DNA from: Melastoma dodecandrum
Taxonomy: Eukaryota; Streptophyta; Magnoliopsida; Myrtales; Melastomataceae
DNA: 64,000 nt
Reading direction: 5' to 3'
Assembly: GCA_029817715.1 (NCBI GenBank)
Contig: JARUPY010000365.1
Coordinates: forward strand, 588,001-652,000
In this document: positions 1 through 12,746 of the stretch, one piece after another
Layout: each line of letters starts with the position of its first letter
Position numbering within the stretch: position 1 is the stretch's first letter
Program-made: the position numbers and the translations under genes
The notes under the pieces: model-generated
The model's input: only the letters and a program-made list of their open reading frames with translations
Told to the model about the DNA's origin: nothing
Databases searched by the model: none

Positions 1-848
1 AAGCATCGTGTTCAGTCAGTGGACTGCCTTTTTGGACCTTCTGCAGATCCCTCTTTCTCGGTAGGATTGATTGTTGATTCCTACAGTTGAGTCTGGTGCA
101 AAATGGGGTCAAGCCTGCTAATTTGGAGCATTACTCCCGTTGTCTTGCAGGAACAGCATCCAGTTTCTGCGCCTGGACGGAACTCTTAATCAGCAGCAGC
201 GGGACCATGTCATTAAACAGTTTTCAGAGGATGATAGCATCTTGGTTTGTGCATCCATCTCTCTCTCCCCCTCTCCTATCTTGTCTACTAGAACGGATGG
301 CATTTTTTCTTATCAATAAGGTAACATATCGTGATCGTTTGTTTGGTCTAGGTGTTACTGATGTCATTGAAGGCCGGAGGAGTGGGAGTTAATTTAACAG
401 CAGCTTCCAATGCCTTTGTGATGGTGATTATCTGTTGATCACCTGTGTTTTGAACCCCGTCTAGCTTTTATTTAATCGGACAGACGACACAGCCGTTTTC
501 AGAGTTTGACTGGTGAAGAGTTTGTCTCAGGATCCATGGTGGAACCCAGCGGTAGAGGAACAAGCAGTGATGCGGATACATAGAATCGGGCAAACTAAGA
601 GGGTGATGATCAGGCGGTTCATCACAAAGGTCCAGACTTAATAGTGAAGCTGCCCTTATTCTGAAAAGGCCTTCACTGCTTGTGTGGGGATTCCATGTAA
701 CCTTGACTGTCTTTTGATTTCGCAGGGAACGGTTGAGGAGAGGATGGAAGCAGTGCAGGCTCGAAAACAGCGAATAATCTCGGGTGCTTTGACGGATCAA
801 GAAGTCCGATCCGCCAGAATCAAGGAGTTGAAGATGCTATTCACGTAA
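1..848 (+). CDS. RAD5A: RAD5-type SNF2/RING helicase, C-terminal end only
   Basis: This is the 3' end of a SWI/SNF2 ATPase that remodels or translocates on DNA during post-replication repair. Five exons can be joined: 1-60, 151-244, 352-423, 531-629 and 726-848, with reading frame starting at base 2. They give about 148 residues ending in KMLFT. The peptide is the second RecA-like helicase lobe: VFSQW at the start, then [17 protein letters not shown] (motif V) and the Q-x-x-x-R-x-H-R-x-G-Q motif VI in exon 4. The ATP-binding Walker A, HIRAN and RING parts lie left of the window. RAD5A is chosen over other SNF2 proteins because of the C-terminal sequence and because a CSLA gene follows, as at Arabidopsis At5g22750/At5g22740 (recalled, not searched). 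Family assignment is firm; the exact paralogue is inferred. Confidence 0.85.
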
Positions 849-1369
849 TTCATTTGCCTCTTGGGGTGCCTCTTGGCGGATGCCCATGCTCTTATTATCG
901 AGGATCGATGGAGGCAAGACGGAGAAAAGAGTGGCCGGAAGGCCTGATCGACAATGGGATAATTTAACTGTATAGGTGTATGATTTGATTATATAAAGGA
1001 TGAGATGAGATGAAAATACTTCAATTGTTGATTTATGGTTGGTTGTAACAATAACATGTAAGACGAAGGTCGCGTTTAAGTATCCTCCCATTTAATCACC
1101 GGCCGTTATAAAGAAGGGGATCAATTGGGAACTACGGCCTCTGATCAGACGGGACGGGAGATCACCCCTGAAACGACGTCGTCCTACCTGAGGTTGGTTT
1201 GGCGTAGCACTGCAATTCCTTTTTCACGACTCGTCGGTTACGATTGCTGCTCTTCTTGTCATGCACTCCAGTCGTTCGACGCAATGACGCACTTGGCCTG
1301 CTCTTAGAATTCCTTTCTGATCGTGCCGATGTTTCTTGTTTGATGCAGGAGATTGCTGGATCTCTGCGG
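849..1369. other. Intergenic: RAD5 3' flank and Emi1-like gene 5' flank
   Basis: This short gap holds the presumed 3' UTR of the helicase and the promoter/5' UTR of the next gene. No convincing coding or RNA feature was seen. Confidence 0.6.
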
Positions 1370-2276
1370 ATGGCTTCTCCTAGCGAGGAAGAACCCTCTC
1401 AAACTCCGCCACGGAAACTTTCTTGCTCCACCTGCTTTGATGCTGTCTGGTTTTGCTACAGTACGCCATTTCCATCTCTGGTTGTTTTGATGGCCTGTGA
1501 TGTGCTAGGACAACTGTGTTTACTCCGCCGGTAAATCATTTGGAAGCTGTGCGGTAATTTTGGGATTTCTCCTTGGCGGTGTTGGCAGGTCCAGTGCATC
1601 AGATGCAGCAGTATTACAGGCTGGGGACTCTCGACAATTGTGCGGATAAATGGAGTGCTCTGTATGATTGCTTGAGGCTTAAGACTAAACGGTCCTCCGA
1701 AGTTCAGGTTCGTGATTCGGTGGTTGTGTTTTTATGACTTCAAAGTCCCTTGTCTTGCTTGGATGGTGAATTTATAATGTAGTCCTTGGCATCTTTTCTG
1801 TGCTTCAGTGGCGACTGTGTTGATTTCTGATTTCAATGCATTGCCGTAGAATAGTTCCCTTTAGAATACCAAGAGCAGGGATGTCGACGCACGACATAGA
1901 TACGATATCGCATTGGCGGTATTGATGTTGAGATGTAGCCGTTGTCTTTATGGTTTCTCGACGGAGCAAGGGAATTATCCCATGGAGGGTTGCGGGTAGA
2001 AGGAGATATTCTCTCATTAAGCTTTTAGTTTATGCATTTTCTGGTACTCTGAGCTGCTTTTCTCAGCAGGCGAATGCTCTCACGTCTGGACTCCATCCTA
2101 TTGAAAATTTCTTAAACAGGATCGAGTCAGTTTACGGATTCTCACCTTTACCCTCGATGCAGGAGATTCTGGAAGAAAGAGAGAAAGCCAAGCCTCACAT
2201 TTGGACTTTCCGGACTCCAGAGGAAGCTTCAGCTCACTGGAACAGGCTATTTGGGCACTTGGAAAAGAAAGAATGA
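1370..2276 (+). CDS. DUF3128 / Emi1-like small cysteine protein
   Basis: Three exons, 1370-1460, 1589-1707 and 2163-2276, encode a 107-residue protein starting MASPSEEEPS and ending HLEKKE. The pattern CSTCFDAVWFCYSPVHQMQQ, then YYRLG, a further cysteine (DNCADKW) and DCLRLK, is the paired-cysteine arrangement of the DUF3128/Emi1 family. These are small helix-rich proteins related to the CHCH fold; the yeast member is linked to mitochondrial function. The length is normal for the family. Splice junctions are canonical GT-AG and the phases agree (1, 0). The start is the first in-frame ATG before the conserved core. A long + strand reading frame over exon 3 (from 1950) is an intronic extension, not a separate gene. 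The biochemical role in plants is not known to me. Confidence 0.8.
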
Positions 2277-3479
2277 CCTAACAGGGATCGAATTTTGCTG
2301 TCGCCACATTTTTCCCGCTGAGGTAAATTCAGCCGATAGACAAACTCGTGTTCTTCTTTCTCAGCATCTTCGACTGTGTTTCTTTGAGCATGTAGTGGTT
2401 GATCACTCGTAAGTTCTAAACAATGGCAAAGCACAGAAATCCAAGACATATGGGCAAATAAAGAATCCACGGCCCATTCATTCCGGCCTTTGATATCGGT
2501 AAGTCTCGTTTTCTTTGTCAAAATCCATATTTTGCCTATCGGTGATTTTTGGGACAGGAAGGGATATCCTTTCACGTCATTTTAGAAAAGAGAAGAAGCA
2601 ATAGAAAACCTTAAAAAGGGGAGGAAACACCGCCAAAAATCATGCAACAATGAGTTCTTTTGAGGCTGATTGATCGACTCCATCCAACTTTTAGTCTATT
2701 CATTTCTATCGAGAAACTGCGCATGCGCCTACACCATAAATCAGGGGGAGAAGATTTGTGTGGGTCTTACTTCGATCTTGGAATTTCACGTAAAAAGGGG
2801 AGACGGTGCCCGTATTCGATGTCTGTGCCCTCCTCCCACAACCCTTTTTCACGAAATCGAGGGTTGATCGTAGATTTCAATCAAATATTAATCCATTCAT
2901 CTTTATGTGTTTCTTGGTGGGGTATTAGGATTTAGACAGGATGTGGGTGAGAGGGGACAATCACATACAGTGAGTGAGTGAGTGATTTCTCACAGATCTG
3001 AGTCGAGTTTGTTTGTCACGTAAGAAGATTAGATTCGTATCAAAACGTGGGGCGACCCCCTTCACTCCCTATCATTAAATCTAGATGATATCTTTTTATA
3101 CTATTTTGTAGTAACAAGTGGTTTCATTTTGCCATATATTTGTGGGTCTTGATACGATCAAATTGATTGACCGATTGATTTGGTCGAGTGATGTTTCTTT
3201 GCTTTCTTGTTTTGTTATTAGTAGTATTATTATTAAGTCCAAAAGTTAGGCAAAGGGAAAAGGGAAAGCTGGGTGGGAACATTCAATCCAATTGGTCTTG
3301 TTTTATCTTGTGATGCGTAAGAAAACTAACCCACCTCCCCCCACTTTTGTCTCCTAAAGTTTCAATTACGCTGTCATCAAACCATTGACCAATTTTTGGG
3401 ACACTTGATTAGATGGTGAATCATTTTCGCGTTTCTAATTTGGGTTGAATTGTTATTCTGAGTTATTTTCGTTCGTAAA

Positions 3480-3782
3480 GTTAGTCGAAAAAAAAAATTA
3501 CAAAATAGGGATTTTAATTTTAAAATTTGTTTACTAATGAGATGAAATCAGCTTTTGTAAGGCCGAAGACCGACTTTTAAATTTAAAATAGGGCGGCGTT
3601 TGAAAGACCAATTCTTTTATAAAACAGACGAAGTCGATATTTTAAAAGTCGACTTTTTTATTTTTAAATTTTGAAATGGGTCTATTTTCTTCTATATTAG
3701 ATCTTATAAAAACTGATTTTAGCATATTAGTAAACAAATTTTAAAACTATAAAACCTATTTCGTAACATTTTTGTTGACTAG
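3480..3782. mobile_element. MITE-like foldback element, about 300 bp
   Basis: The arms at about 3497-3538 and 3726-3768 are inverted copies: the left arm ends TTTGTTTACTAAT and the right arm begins ATTAGTAAACAAA, each continuing outward to a (C/A)AAAATAGG-type sequence. Pairing continues inward (ATCAGCTTTTGTAAG against its imperfect complement) and outward to GTCRA near 3486 and 3780. The interior is AT-rich with short GTCGACTTTT-type palindromes and no coding capacity. This is the structure of a miniature inverted-repeat element. No clear target-site duplication was found, so the exact ends are approximate. The same GTCGAC/AAGGCCGAC vocabulary recurs in the larger foldback at 48633-49217. 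Confidence 0.7.
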
Positions 3783-6700
3783 CGTTATTATGGAATTAAA
3801 AATAGTGGGTGTATTTTTTGGCCATGTCCTTCAAAAGGAGTGTGTGGGAGTGAGTGTGAGCGTGAGCGCGTCGGTGGCGGGAATGACAGACTTCTTTCCT
3901 TCTTCCCCAAAAAACCCAAGAACCAAAAACCCCGACACTTCTTTCTTCTACGCACCCAACAAAACTTCTTACAACATCGGATTCTCTGGAACGCCGCTTG
4001 TTTGCTCTACCTTAATTCGGACTGTTATTATTATTATTATTATTTTGTTCTGGGCAAGGCGATTGGGATATGGGGGGGTTGTTTTAGTTTGATACCCAAC
4101 TGGCATTAGATGCCAAAATTCTGTATGGTGTGATTGTGGGGGAAGAAGAATATGCCGACACACTCACCGGACAAGACTACCGACAGGGGGGAAGTAAAAA
4201 AAGAAAGGTGGAGATGGAGTTTTGACACACATGCTCCAAACAGGGCTTGTTTCTTCTTTTCTTTCATTTTATTACCGTGGGGGGGTTAAATTCTTAGGTT
4301 AGATGCCCTCTCGGACAGCTGCCAAAAACCCTGTCCTGAACCCCCCCCTTAAAACAACAACATGGTGTTTTTATTTGTCCGGTCGTGAGAGAAACTTCCT
4401 GAAGAAAGTGAGTGCTCATCAAACCTTTTTATTTCTTTCTTTCTTTTTTCCTTGTTTTGTTTCACGGGTGTGAGCAAAATTAGAGGAAGAAGCTTGACGA
4501 TTACTGAAATTAAGCCATATGGGTTTTAAAAGATATATATATCTTTTGTTTAAAAAGAATGCTTTCGAGAGCTTTGAGTGCAAGAAACGAACTTCACAAT
4601 TTTTATAATATTTTTAGTATTAGATTTGTTTTGTTCTTCACCTTTGCAGTAGTATCACATGACTCTTGGGGGGGGGGGGGAGAATGAATATAACACGCCA
4701 TCTGTCTCTTCAGACACCAAATCTGCCTTTAGATTATTCGTTCCTTCGCTCAAGTTCGTATTATATTCATTCACGAAATGAAATTCGAATGCGAGCAATC
4801 ATGTTTTCCGACGGGGAAACAAATAAAAATGGGATGAACGACATCGTCGGTGGTAATGGTATAGGAGGAGGGTGTGTTGTGTTGTGTTGTGTTGTTGTTG
4901 TTGGGTGGTGGGGATGGTCACTCTTACACCAATCCAAACGACACAGATCATTAAATTCCATTGTCGCTTTTAAAACCCTAATATCGAGTCTCCAGTGGGG
5001 GGGGGGGGGGGAAACCAAAGGAAACATCATGACATTATTGAATCCAACCCCACATTCCATAGAAGTGGTGTTGTGTGTTTTGGACCTTTTCCATATTTTT
5101 ATCTTTTACACATTATTCTTGTTTTGCATCCCTCCAACTTCATTCATTTTACTTTTTGTTTTAGAACTAGATTAGGTTCTTTATCCTAGTTAAATTAGTA
5201 GAGGCCAGATTGATGGTCACTATAGCTTGTTGATCCATTGCCTTTAGGACCATAATCAATCACATAAGAGCAGGAAAAGGGCATCATGATTACCTCAATC
5301 ATTATGTTGTCCGAATGGAAACATTTTAACTTCCATCCCTATCCTCAGGTAAGCTTAGGCTCGCAAACTTAAGTAAAACATCACTCGAATGATCACCAAG
5401 TTGGGGTAACTGAGGGGGGGGGGGGGAGGGGCGGTGCTCGAGATAATCCCATGATCAAAAGCTTGCATTTGATTAAAGTACTTTTAGGGACCAAACCAAG
5501 CCAGACCAACTCATGATTTTCTAACATACTGTTTTGTACTCCAAAGTTTTCTTCTTACAAGGTCGCTGCGGCTGCTCCTCCTCCCTTTTGTCCGATTCTC
5601 TAACATATTACTATGAGGAACTAATACCTTGACCGGATCCAAAAAGATAAAACTAAACTAAACCCTTAAACCTACTTCACTCCATTGACTTAAAAGGACC
5701 AAACCACCGTCTCATCGAACAACTCCGATCCCGCCAACCCCGTCGAAACACCGCACCCCCGTTACGTTCCGGGTCATTTTGATACGTAATGTCACGTTAA
5801 CGCAACTTTGCCGCCCGATCCACGCAAAAGGGCATGACCATAAACGGGAGCTTCCCCGGGGGGTGGTCTCGCATTAGTTTTTGACTCGTGCGGCCCTCCT
5901 TGGGAAATGCCATTACAGGCGGAGCGATTGGATCTAATCACTCTGGAAAAAGACGAAGAACAAAACCAAAATCCTCTGGCCTGATTAAATTGACTTAAAA
6001 AGGCGAAATATTTAAGTCCTTCATTTAAATAAAATTAAACATCCCCAGTTTTTCATCATTAAACCTTTCTCATATCAATAGTTGACTTCTTCTCCCCACC
6101 CAAGAATCGCGCCATGAATTTCTTTATCTCCGATCTTACTTAACCAAACTGCCTTATCTTCTTATTCCTTTTTTTTATTATTATTTTATCATTGCCCCAA
6201 GTAAAGAATTTGTCCTCTTTCCCTCAACTTCCTTTCAAACAACTACAACTGAAGCACGGCGTTCGGGTGCGGGGGGGGAGTGTTCGGATCTCCTTTTTGG
6301 TCCATTATTAAATTCAAACACCCAAAAAAAATTGTCCAGAAAATTCAATTTGCATTCGAGTAACTAGGGAGGGAGAAGCTGTTTTCGTCCTCGAATGAGG
6401 CAATGAAATGAATGCCCTCTTCCTTAACTAAGACTTAACCGGTTTTAAGGAGAAATGAGAAGAGAAAAAGACCCGACAGACATCATAGTCTATTATCCGC
6501 CACACTCAAATGTACACAAAATTCGGACAATGCTCATCCAAAGGAAAAGCTTTGTCCCCACATTCTCATTCAGTATAAGATTATAAGAAAAAAAAAAAGG
6601 AGGAGGACTGGAAAAGGCAAAGACACTATACAAAAGAAAAAAGAAGGCCCAAAACCAAGTCTTAACTTTGGGAACTCCCCCCATTTGTTGTAGCCATTTC

Positions 6701-7019
6701 TTTTGCCCTCACAAAACCGAAGGTTTGTAATAAATTATTCACCTTCATATTACCATAAGACAATCTTACCATAAAAAGATTAAATAAAAAACAACTACCA
6801 AACCTTCCCCTCCCCCCCCACACACAGACTGACTCCCTTTTATTCCGACTCTCCTGCCATTCGTTTCATTTCATTTCATTCGCCCTCTTCTTCTTCTTTC
6901 TCTTCATCTTCTTCCTCTCCCTGTTGTTTGTGTCTTTCCAAGGCAATGATCTCGTCATCCTGAATGCAGGAACAGGGGATCCTCTGTTTTGGAAAGCCTT
7001 AAAGAGAGAGGGAGAAAGG

Positions 7020-7046
7020 GAAGAAGAGAGAGAGAGAGAGAGAGAA
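7020..7046 (+). repeat. (AG)n microsatellite in probable CSLA 5' UTR
   Basis: A pure AG dinucleotide run lies about 165 bp before the CSLA start codon, in the position expected for its 5' leader. GA/CT repeats are common in plant 5' UTRs. The effect on expression is unknown. Confidence 0.7.
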
Positions 7047-7210
7047 GCCATATCCCACCTTTTCACATTATTCCTCCCTTTACCAATTGGAACCCTGCAA
7101 GAATCTCTCCCCAATTGGCATTTAAGAGAGATCGACACCCTCCCCTCTTTTCTTACTGTTCCCCCTTGTCTCTTGAGGTAGCAAGGTGTGGTCGTCGGAG
7201 GGAGGAGTAA

Positions 7211-10200
7211 ATGGCGGCCCAGGCGATACCCAACTCGTTCCCTTACGTGGGTCAGGAGTTCACGGGCGTCCTCGGCCAAATGTGGGAACTCGTCAAGGCG
7301 CCCCTCATAGTCCCCCTGCTGAGGCTGGCCGTCTACGTCTGCCTTGCCATGGCCCTGATGCTCTTCTGCGAGAGGGTATACATGGGGATCGTCATCATCC
7401 TCGTCAAGCTATTCTGGAAGAAGCCCGACAAGCGGTACAATTGGGAGCCCCTAGAGGAGGACCTCGAGGGCGGCAGCTCCAACTTCCCTGTTGTCCTCGT
7501 TCAAATCCCAATGTACAACGAGAAAGAGGTATCCCCTCTCCCTCCTCCCCTACTCGGCATTCATCTGATTGTCCTGAGCACTGACCCCTCCAAACCTTCC
7601 CCGTTTATCTCTGGCAGGTGTACAAGATCTCGATCGGGGCAGCGTGCGGACTGTCGTGGCCGGCGGATCGTCTCGTGATTCAAGTCCTGGACGACTCCAC
7701 GGATCCCATCATCAAGGTAAAATACACATATCTTTCTTAGAAACTCCAGTGGAATTCGGACAGTCACTTTCATCAGTTCTTCATCACTGCCTGTCCACTA
7801 ACTCATCCAAGAGAGCATTGAAAACAGAGAAGCAAGATCTCCCCCCCCAAACAACAATAAAACCACCACATGATCCGGCTTTGACGCGCGTATTTAATGG
7901 AAATTGCAGGAGATGGTGGAGGTGGAATGCCAGAGATGGGCGAGCAAAGGGATAAACATAGTGTATCAGATCAGGGAGACAAGGGGCGGCTACAAGGCCG
8001 GAGCCCTCAAGGAAGGGCTGAAGCGGAGCTACGTCAAGCACTGCGAGTACGTAGCGATATTCGACGCGGACTTCAGGCCGGAACCGGATTACCTGAAGAG
8101 AGCCATCCCTTTCCTTGTTAACAACCCAGACATCGCCTTGGTCCAGGCTCGTTGGAGATTCGGTAAAACAAAAGCAAAATATTTTTCCAAGTAGTCGTTC
8201 AACTGCTAATCGTTCTAATTTCCAACACACCCTTTTCTTATTCTTTTTTTTTTTTTTGGTATGTTGGTGTGTAGGATAAGAGTAAGTAAAGCTGACCCCT
8301 TCCTTACAACAAACCCCCCAATCCCATATAAATATTTCTTCCCAAATGTGTCGGTGGTCCTCCTAAATCTCCCCACCCCCCCCCCCCCCCCCCAAAAGGG
8401 TCCACCACGAAAGTGGGATTAGTAGTCGGATCGTCAATCACGGGGTGTTTTTTTTTTGTAAATTTGAACTCCACCTTTGATTAATCGACCCCCTTCAAGT
8501 ATCACAATTTTTGTTACATTATTTGAAAATTATTTTAAATTCTAACCCTAATTACTTAGTCTTGACATGAATGACACTGTCCGCGACACGTGGCGGAATT
8601 CCCTCTGCCGCGTACATCCCGGCGTGATCTGGACCCCCACCACCCCCCCAAAAAAAAAGAATCCCTCATTTTTTACTAGTCTTTTTCATTTTAATTAGAT
8701 AGGGATTTGTGAAAACCCAGTTTTCTGTTTTTGTTTTTTTAATTAAGCGAGGGAAATTATTGTGTACCAGAGAAAAAAAACCATAATTTATTGTTATGAT
8801 GAGTTGGTCAAGTGGTGAGGGATTAGTGTGAGTAGTAGGAGAAGGAAGAGAAGGGGAGAAGGTTTGAGGGTGAGATGTCAATTTGTTTGAGATTCTCTAA
8901 ATATTACGGAGGGGGAGGGGCAATCCGGTCATTTTAACCATAAAAGGTGGGGCGGGAGAGGGGATAGCCGTCGTCGTCGCTCCGGGAAGGTCGAAAGGGT
9001 ATAGAGGTCTTTTCACTACACATGGGCACGTGCCCCTTGTCTTCACCACCACTGCCGACACTCTCCCCTCCCCCCTACTTTGGAGAGAGGAGGCGTAGCG
9101 TCACCACGTGTCGGTACGTTATTGCTGAGAGAGGTCACCGTATACACACAATCACATGATTTGGGGAAATTGTTATCTTATCTTAACCCAATTCCAACTC
9201 CCCCACTCCACTGTCTTTTTTTAGTGTCAGAAAGAACGTGTTGTTGTTGTTGGCAATGACCCATGTGCTGTATCCTGTTCTTATTCCCTAATTCACCCTT
9301 TTGTCTTTTGAAGTTAATGGTAGAACACTAAACAAGCGATTATATGTGACTAAACCCAACATTAATTTTTTTTTCCGGAGGAGGAAATTAAATTTTATTG
9401 ATGTTGTTGTTTTGGGCAGTGAATGCGGACGAATGTCTATTGACGAGGATGCAAGAGATGTCACTGGACTACCACTTCACTGTTGAACAGGAAGTCGGAT
9501 CTGCTACTCATGCCTTCTTCGGCTTCAATGGTAAAAAATATTGATTAAGGCGATCGGTTTTTTTCCCTTTTTTTTTTGGATCCAATGAAACGGGGGAGTT
9601 GTATAAAGAAGGGGGATCTCGATGTTGTTGGGGGTGTTGCAGGGACAGCTGGGGTTTGGAGGATAGCGGCAATCAATGAGGCCGGGGGTTGGAAGGACCG
9701 GACCACCGTCGAGGACATGGACCTTGCCGTCCGTTCCAGCCTCCGCGGCTGGAAGTTCGTCTACCTCGGCGACCTTCAGGCATACAACTAAAACAGCCAA
9801 TGATATTAAGCATTCATTCCTTAATTGTCGCACTTCTTATTATGGAATGCACCCAACTATGACAATTGGATTAGGTGAAGAGCGAGCTGCCGAGTACCTT
9901 CAAGGCTTTCCGATTCCAGCAGCATCGATGGTCTTGCGGTCCCGCCAATCTCTTCAGGAAGATGGTCATGGAGATTGTCAGGAATAAGGTCTCTAACATG
10001 TTCGTGGTTTCGCGTTCATCCCCAATAGTTTTTGGTCCTAAATCCTGATGATGTCGTTGTTGTTGGGTTGCGATGGGGATGCAGAAAGTGAGGTTCTGGA
10101 AGAAGCTCTATGTGATATACAGCTTCTTCTTCGTCAGGAAGATCATCGCCCACATGGTCACCTTCTTCTTCTACTGTGTCGTCCTCCCCATCACCATCTG

Positions 10201-11214
10201 GGTGCCCGAGGTCCACGTCCCGATATGGGGCGCAATATACATCCCCTCCATCATCACAATCCTCAACTCCGTCGGAACCCCGAGGTCCGTATATTGTTCT
10301 CTCACGACAAATTCTCGTAAAAATTTTTCTCCGAGGATTCATTCATTCAGCAGTGTCGTCCCTCAGGTCGGTTCACCTGTTGTTCTACTGGATCCTATTC
10401 GAGAACGTCATGTCCCTACATCGAACCAAGGCGACCTTCATCGGGTTGTTGGAGACGGGAAGGGCGAACGAGTGGGTAGTCACGGAGAAGCTCGGGGATG
10501 CTCTCAAGAACAAGGACAAGGAGAAGGGAAGCGCCAAGTCCATCTTTAGGAGACCAAAGTTCAAGATTGGTGACAGGTAAGTAAAAAAGACCTTTAACAA
10601 TTCATTCATTCAACCATTTTTATCCTGAGAGATAAAAGACAAGGGGGTTGCTTGGTCAGAGATTAGATGGATAGAACTGGAATCTCCCTCATATAACTAA
10701 CTATATTTGGGTGGGTAATTGTTTCTTCTAGGAGATTATAAGAAAAAAAGGGGCCCTTGTCCTAATCCTTCTTCACCTAACCCAAAGTTTGATAAAGAAA
10801 CATAGCCCACAGGTCTAGGTAGCCCATTAGAAACTGTTGTTTGTTGACACTAAATGGAAGAAAAAAAATTCAACTAACTGCTAAAAAGACATTAATTGAA
10901 TCAAGGTTCTTGTTGGTGGCTGTTGTCTGTGTCATTATCACCACCATCACCACCTTTCTCACAGGCTGCATATGATGTCGGAAAGAGCTCCTTTTAATGT
11001 CCTCCTGAATTTGTATACACCTTTTTCATCAATTTTTTCTTTTTTTTGCTGCAGGATCCATCTGTTGGAACTCGGGTTCGCTGCATTCTTGTTCACGTCC
11101 GGGGTCTATGACCTCTTCTACGGGAAGAACCATTACTACGTCTACCTCTTCCTTCAGACAATCACCTTCACCATCACAGGGTTCGGATACATCGGAACCA
11201 TTGTTCCTAGCTAA
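7211..11214 (+). CDS. CSLA2: Glucomannan 4-beta-mannosyltransferase (cellulose synthase-like A)
   Basis: A Golgi family-2 glycosyltransferase that uses GDP-mannose (and GDP-glucose) to make the (gluco)mannan backbone of cell walls. Nine exons (7211-7528, 7618-7716, 7910-8162, 9420-9530, 9643-9779, 9875-9988, 10085-10284, 10367-10576, 11055-11214) give 533 residues, the normal CSLA length. An N-terminal membrane segment is near residues 36-60. The catalytic set is complete: LDDSTD (131-135), DAD (191-193), TVEDMD (282-287) and QQHRW (321-325). Hydrophobic segments follow towards the C-terminus, ending TIVPS. Intron 5 begins with GC (CAG|GCATAC) instead of GT; without it the frame [13 protein letters not shown] is lost. 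Intron 3 is long (about 1.26 kb). The name CSLA2 rests on gene order; CSLA9 is an equally good sequence match. Confidence 0.93.
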
Positions 11215-12674
11215 GTCACCACGACCACAAGAGGGAGTCTGTCCTTTGCCCTTTTACTTTCGTCCCAAGTTCAGATAATACTCAAGAAGAAGAAGGATTG
11301 GTTTTTGGAGGGGTGGGGGGCTCCAAAACGAAGGACCCGTAAACAAAGACCAGCCCCCACCTGCCTTAGTGTGTCTTCCTGCCTTTCTCAATCATTTATT
11401 GCAAAATATGTGTTCTTATAGAGGGATTTTTATATATGGGGTCCAAGTGATTATGAGGACAAGAACCTCCCCCAATGCCTCCTTGAATTGATTGACCAAA
11501 GTCCAAGCAGCACATAAAAAAAAAGGTCGAGATCGTGAGCATTAGAGGAGTAGAACAGAGAGTTCATAGAGGGTGTCCAATAATATTCTCTTATAGTATT
11601 CATGTTGTGTTAGGTTTTCGTCTGTATCCCAAGATTTGACTGATACTCAAGTGAAAGTTGCCATAGTTGGCTTCAAAGTACAAACATTTCACTTCACCCG
11701 ACTCCATCACGACAGCATTGGATCAGTTCTGATGAAGCCTCTCTCTCTCCCTTTTGTTCCATCTACTGCCATTCCCTTAAATACTGGATTAATTATAATC
11801 TAAATTTGGGTGGACACCTTGTTGCCCCCCATGATCCATGCAAGAGTAGGCTTTGAAGACATTTTTCTTTTGAGTTCCTAGTCATGGGGTAGTTTGACAC
11901 TAATGGGATCGAATCAAAGTGGGGGTAATAATAATGTATATAGTTCACAAAAGTTTTCCCCTACATGAATGATGATAATGATGATACTCTTGAATGAACT
12001 GTCCTTGGTGACTTTACATTTTGTCACATTACATTTTTTTACGAGGGGTAAAAAAAACAGAGGATTCACAGAACAAAACAGGGTAAAGGGTAAGGGGGGA
12101 GCCCTCAGATTGAATTTGGAAGGGTGGTGGACCAAATGGTGGGCAAGGGGCAGTGCATTCTGTGCTCAGAAATCTCCTTCAAACCCCATTGATTGATCCC
12201 ACTCTCCCCTCTACATCATGATCTTATAACAAGAATTCCTTGGTTTTTTTTTTGTTTTGGCTGTACAAACCATGACATTAGTAGTAGTGGGCATGAGAGG
12301 TGGGTTGTCTTGTAAAATTTATGATTGGCGGGTCTGGGTGAGGTTGTTATTTCTTGGAACTAATATTATAATTTATTTTTTGTCTTTTGCTTTGGGTAAC
12401 CTTTATAATTGAATGGGGACGGATCTCTTGGTTCCCACCCACATCCCATCCATCTATCTATCCATCCAACACCCCCCACATATTTTTGAATTCATGTCCC
12501 GTCATATTCCCCGATACTTGCATATAATTAATGAATGGTTAAAAGAGTTTAAATTTATGCTATTTTCTTGGTAATCCTAACATTTTGATTATTGAATATA
12601 AATGAATCAAAATTAATGATTAGGGGGGAGAGTAGGATTACAACAATAACAATTGCAAGAAGCCACATGAATTT
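11215..12674. other. CSLA 3' flank and intergenic DNA
   Basis: The first part is presumably CSLA 3' UTR. The rest is AT-rich with short homopolymers. No gene, element or convincing regulatory site was recognised up to the tRNA. Confidence 0.6.
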
Positions 12675-12746
12675 TGCGTTTGCCGGGAGTCGAACCCGGG
12701 TCTATTGCTTGGAAGGCAATTATCCTAACCGTTGGACTACAAACGC
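12675..12746 (-). tRNA. trnG-UCC: tRNA-Gly (anticodon UCC)
   Basis: Read on the minus strand this is a complete 72-nt cloverleaf without intron. The acceptor stem is GCGTTTG paired with CAAACGC plus an A discriminator. The A box region is TAGTCCAACGGTTAGGATAA. The anticodon arm is TTGCC-TTCCAAG-type with anticodon TCC in the loop, and the B box is GGTTCGACTCC. It is the usual plant nuclear tRNA-Gly(UCC). CCA is not encoded, as expected for a eukaryotic gene. A T-rich stretch that could end pol III transcription lies just downstream on the same strand. Confidence 0.95.

Larger units (their letters stand above)
2277..7210. other. Long intergenic region upstream of CSLA
   Basis: Nearly 5 kb without a supportable gene. 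It holds the Emi1-like 3' flank, a foldback element at about 3480-3782, several G homopolymers (about 4669-4680, 4996-5010, 5414-5427), and TAT/TTA microsatellites near 4023. Towards the right it becomes pyrimidine-rich (6880-6920) and carries an AG repeat, which probably marks the CSLA 5' UTR. Confidence 0.6.

Noticed and set aside
1950..2276. Separate 108-codon gene
   Set aside because: It is the last exon of the Emi1-like gene extended back into the intron.
4666..5175. 169-codon frame in the intergenic region
   Set aside because: Runs through two G homopolymers and GTT repeats; composition is not protein-like and there is no family match.
9301..9486. Independent short ORF beginning at 9301
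   Set aside because: Covers CSLA exon 4 in another frame and has no ATG start.
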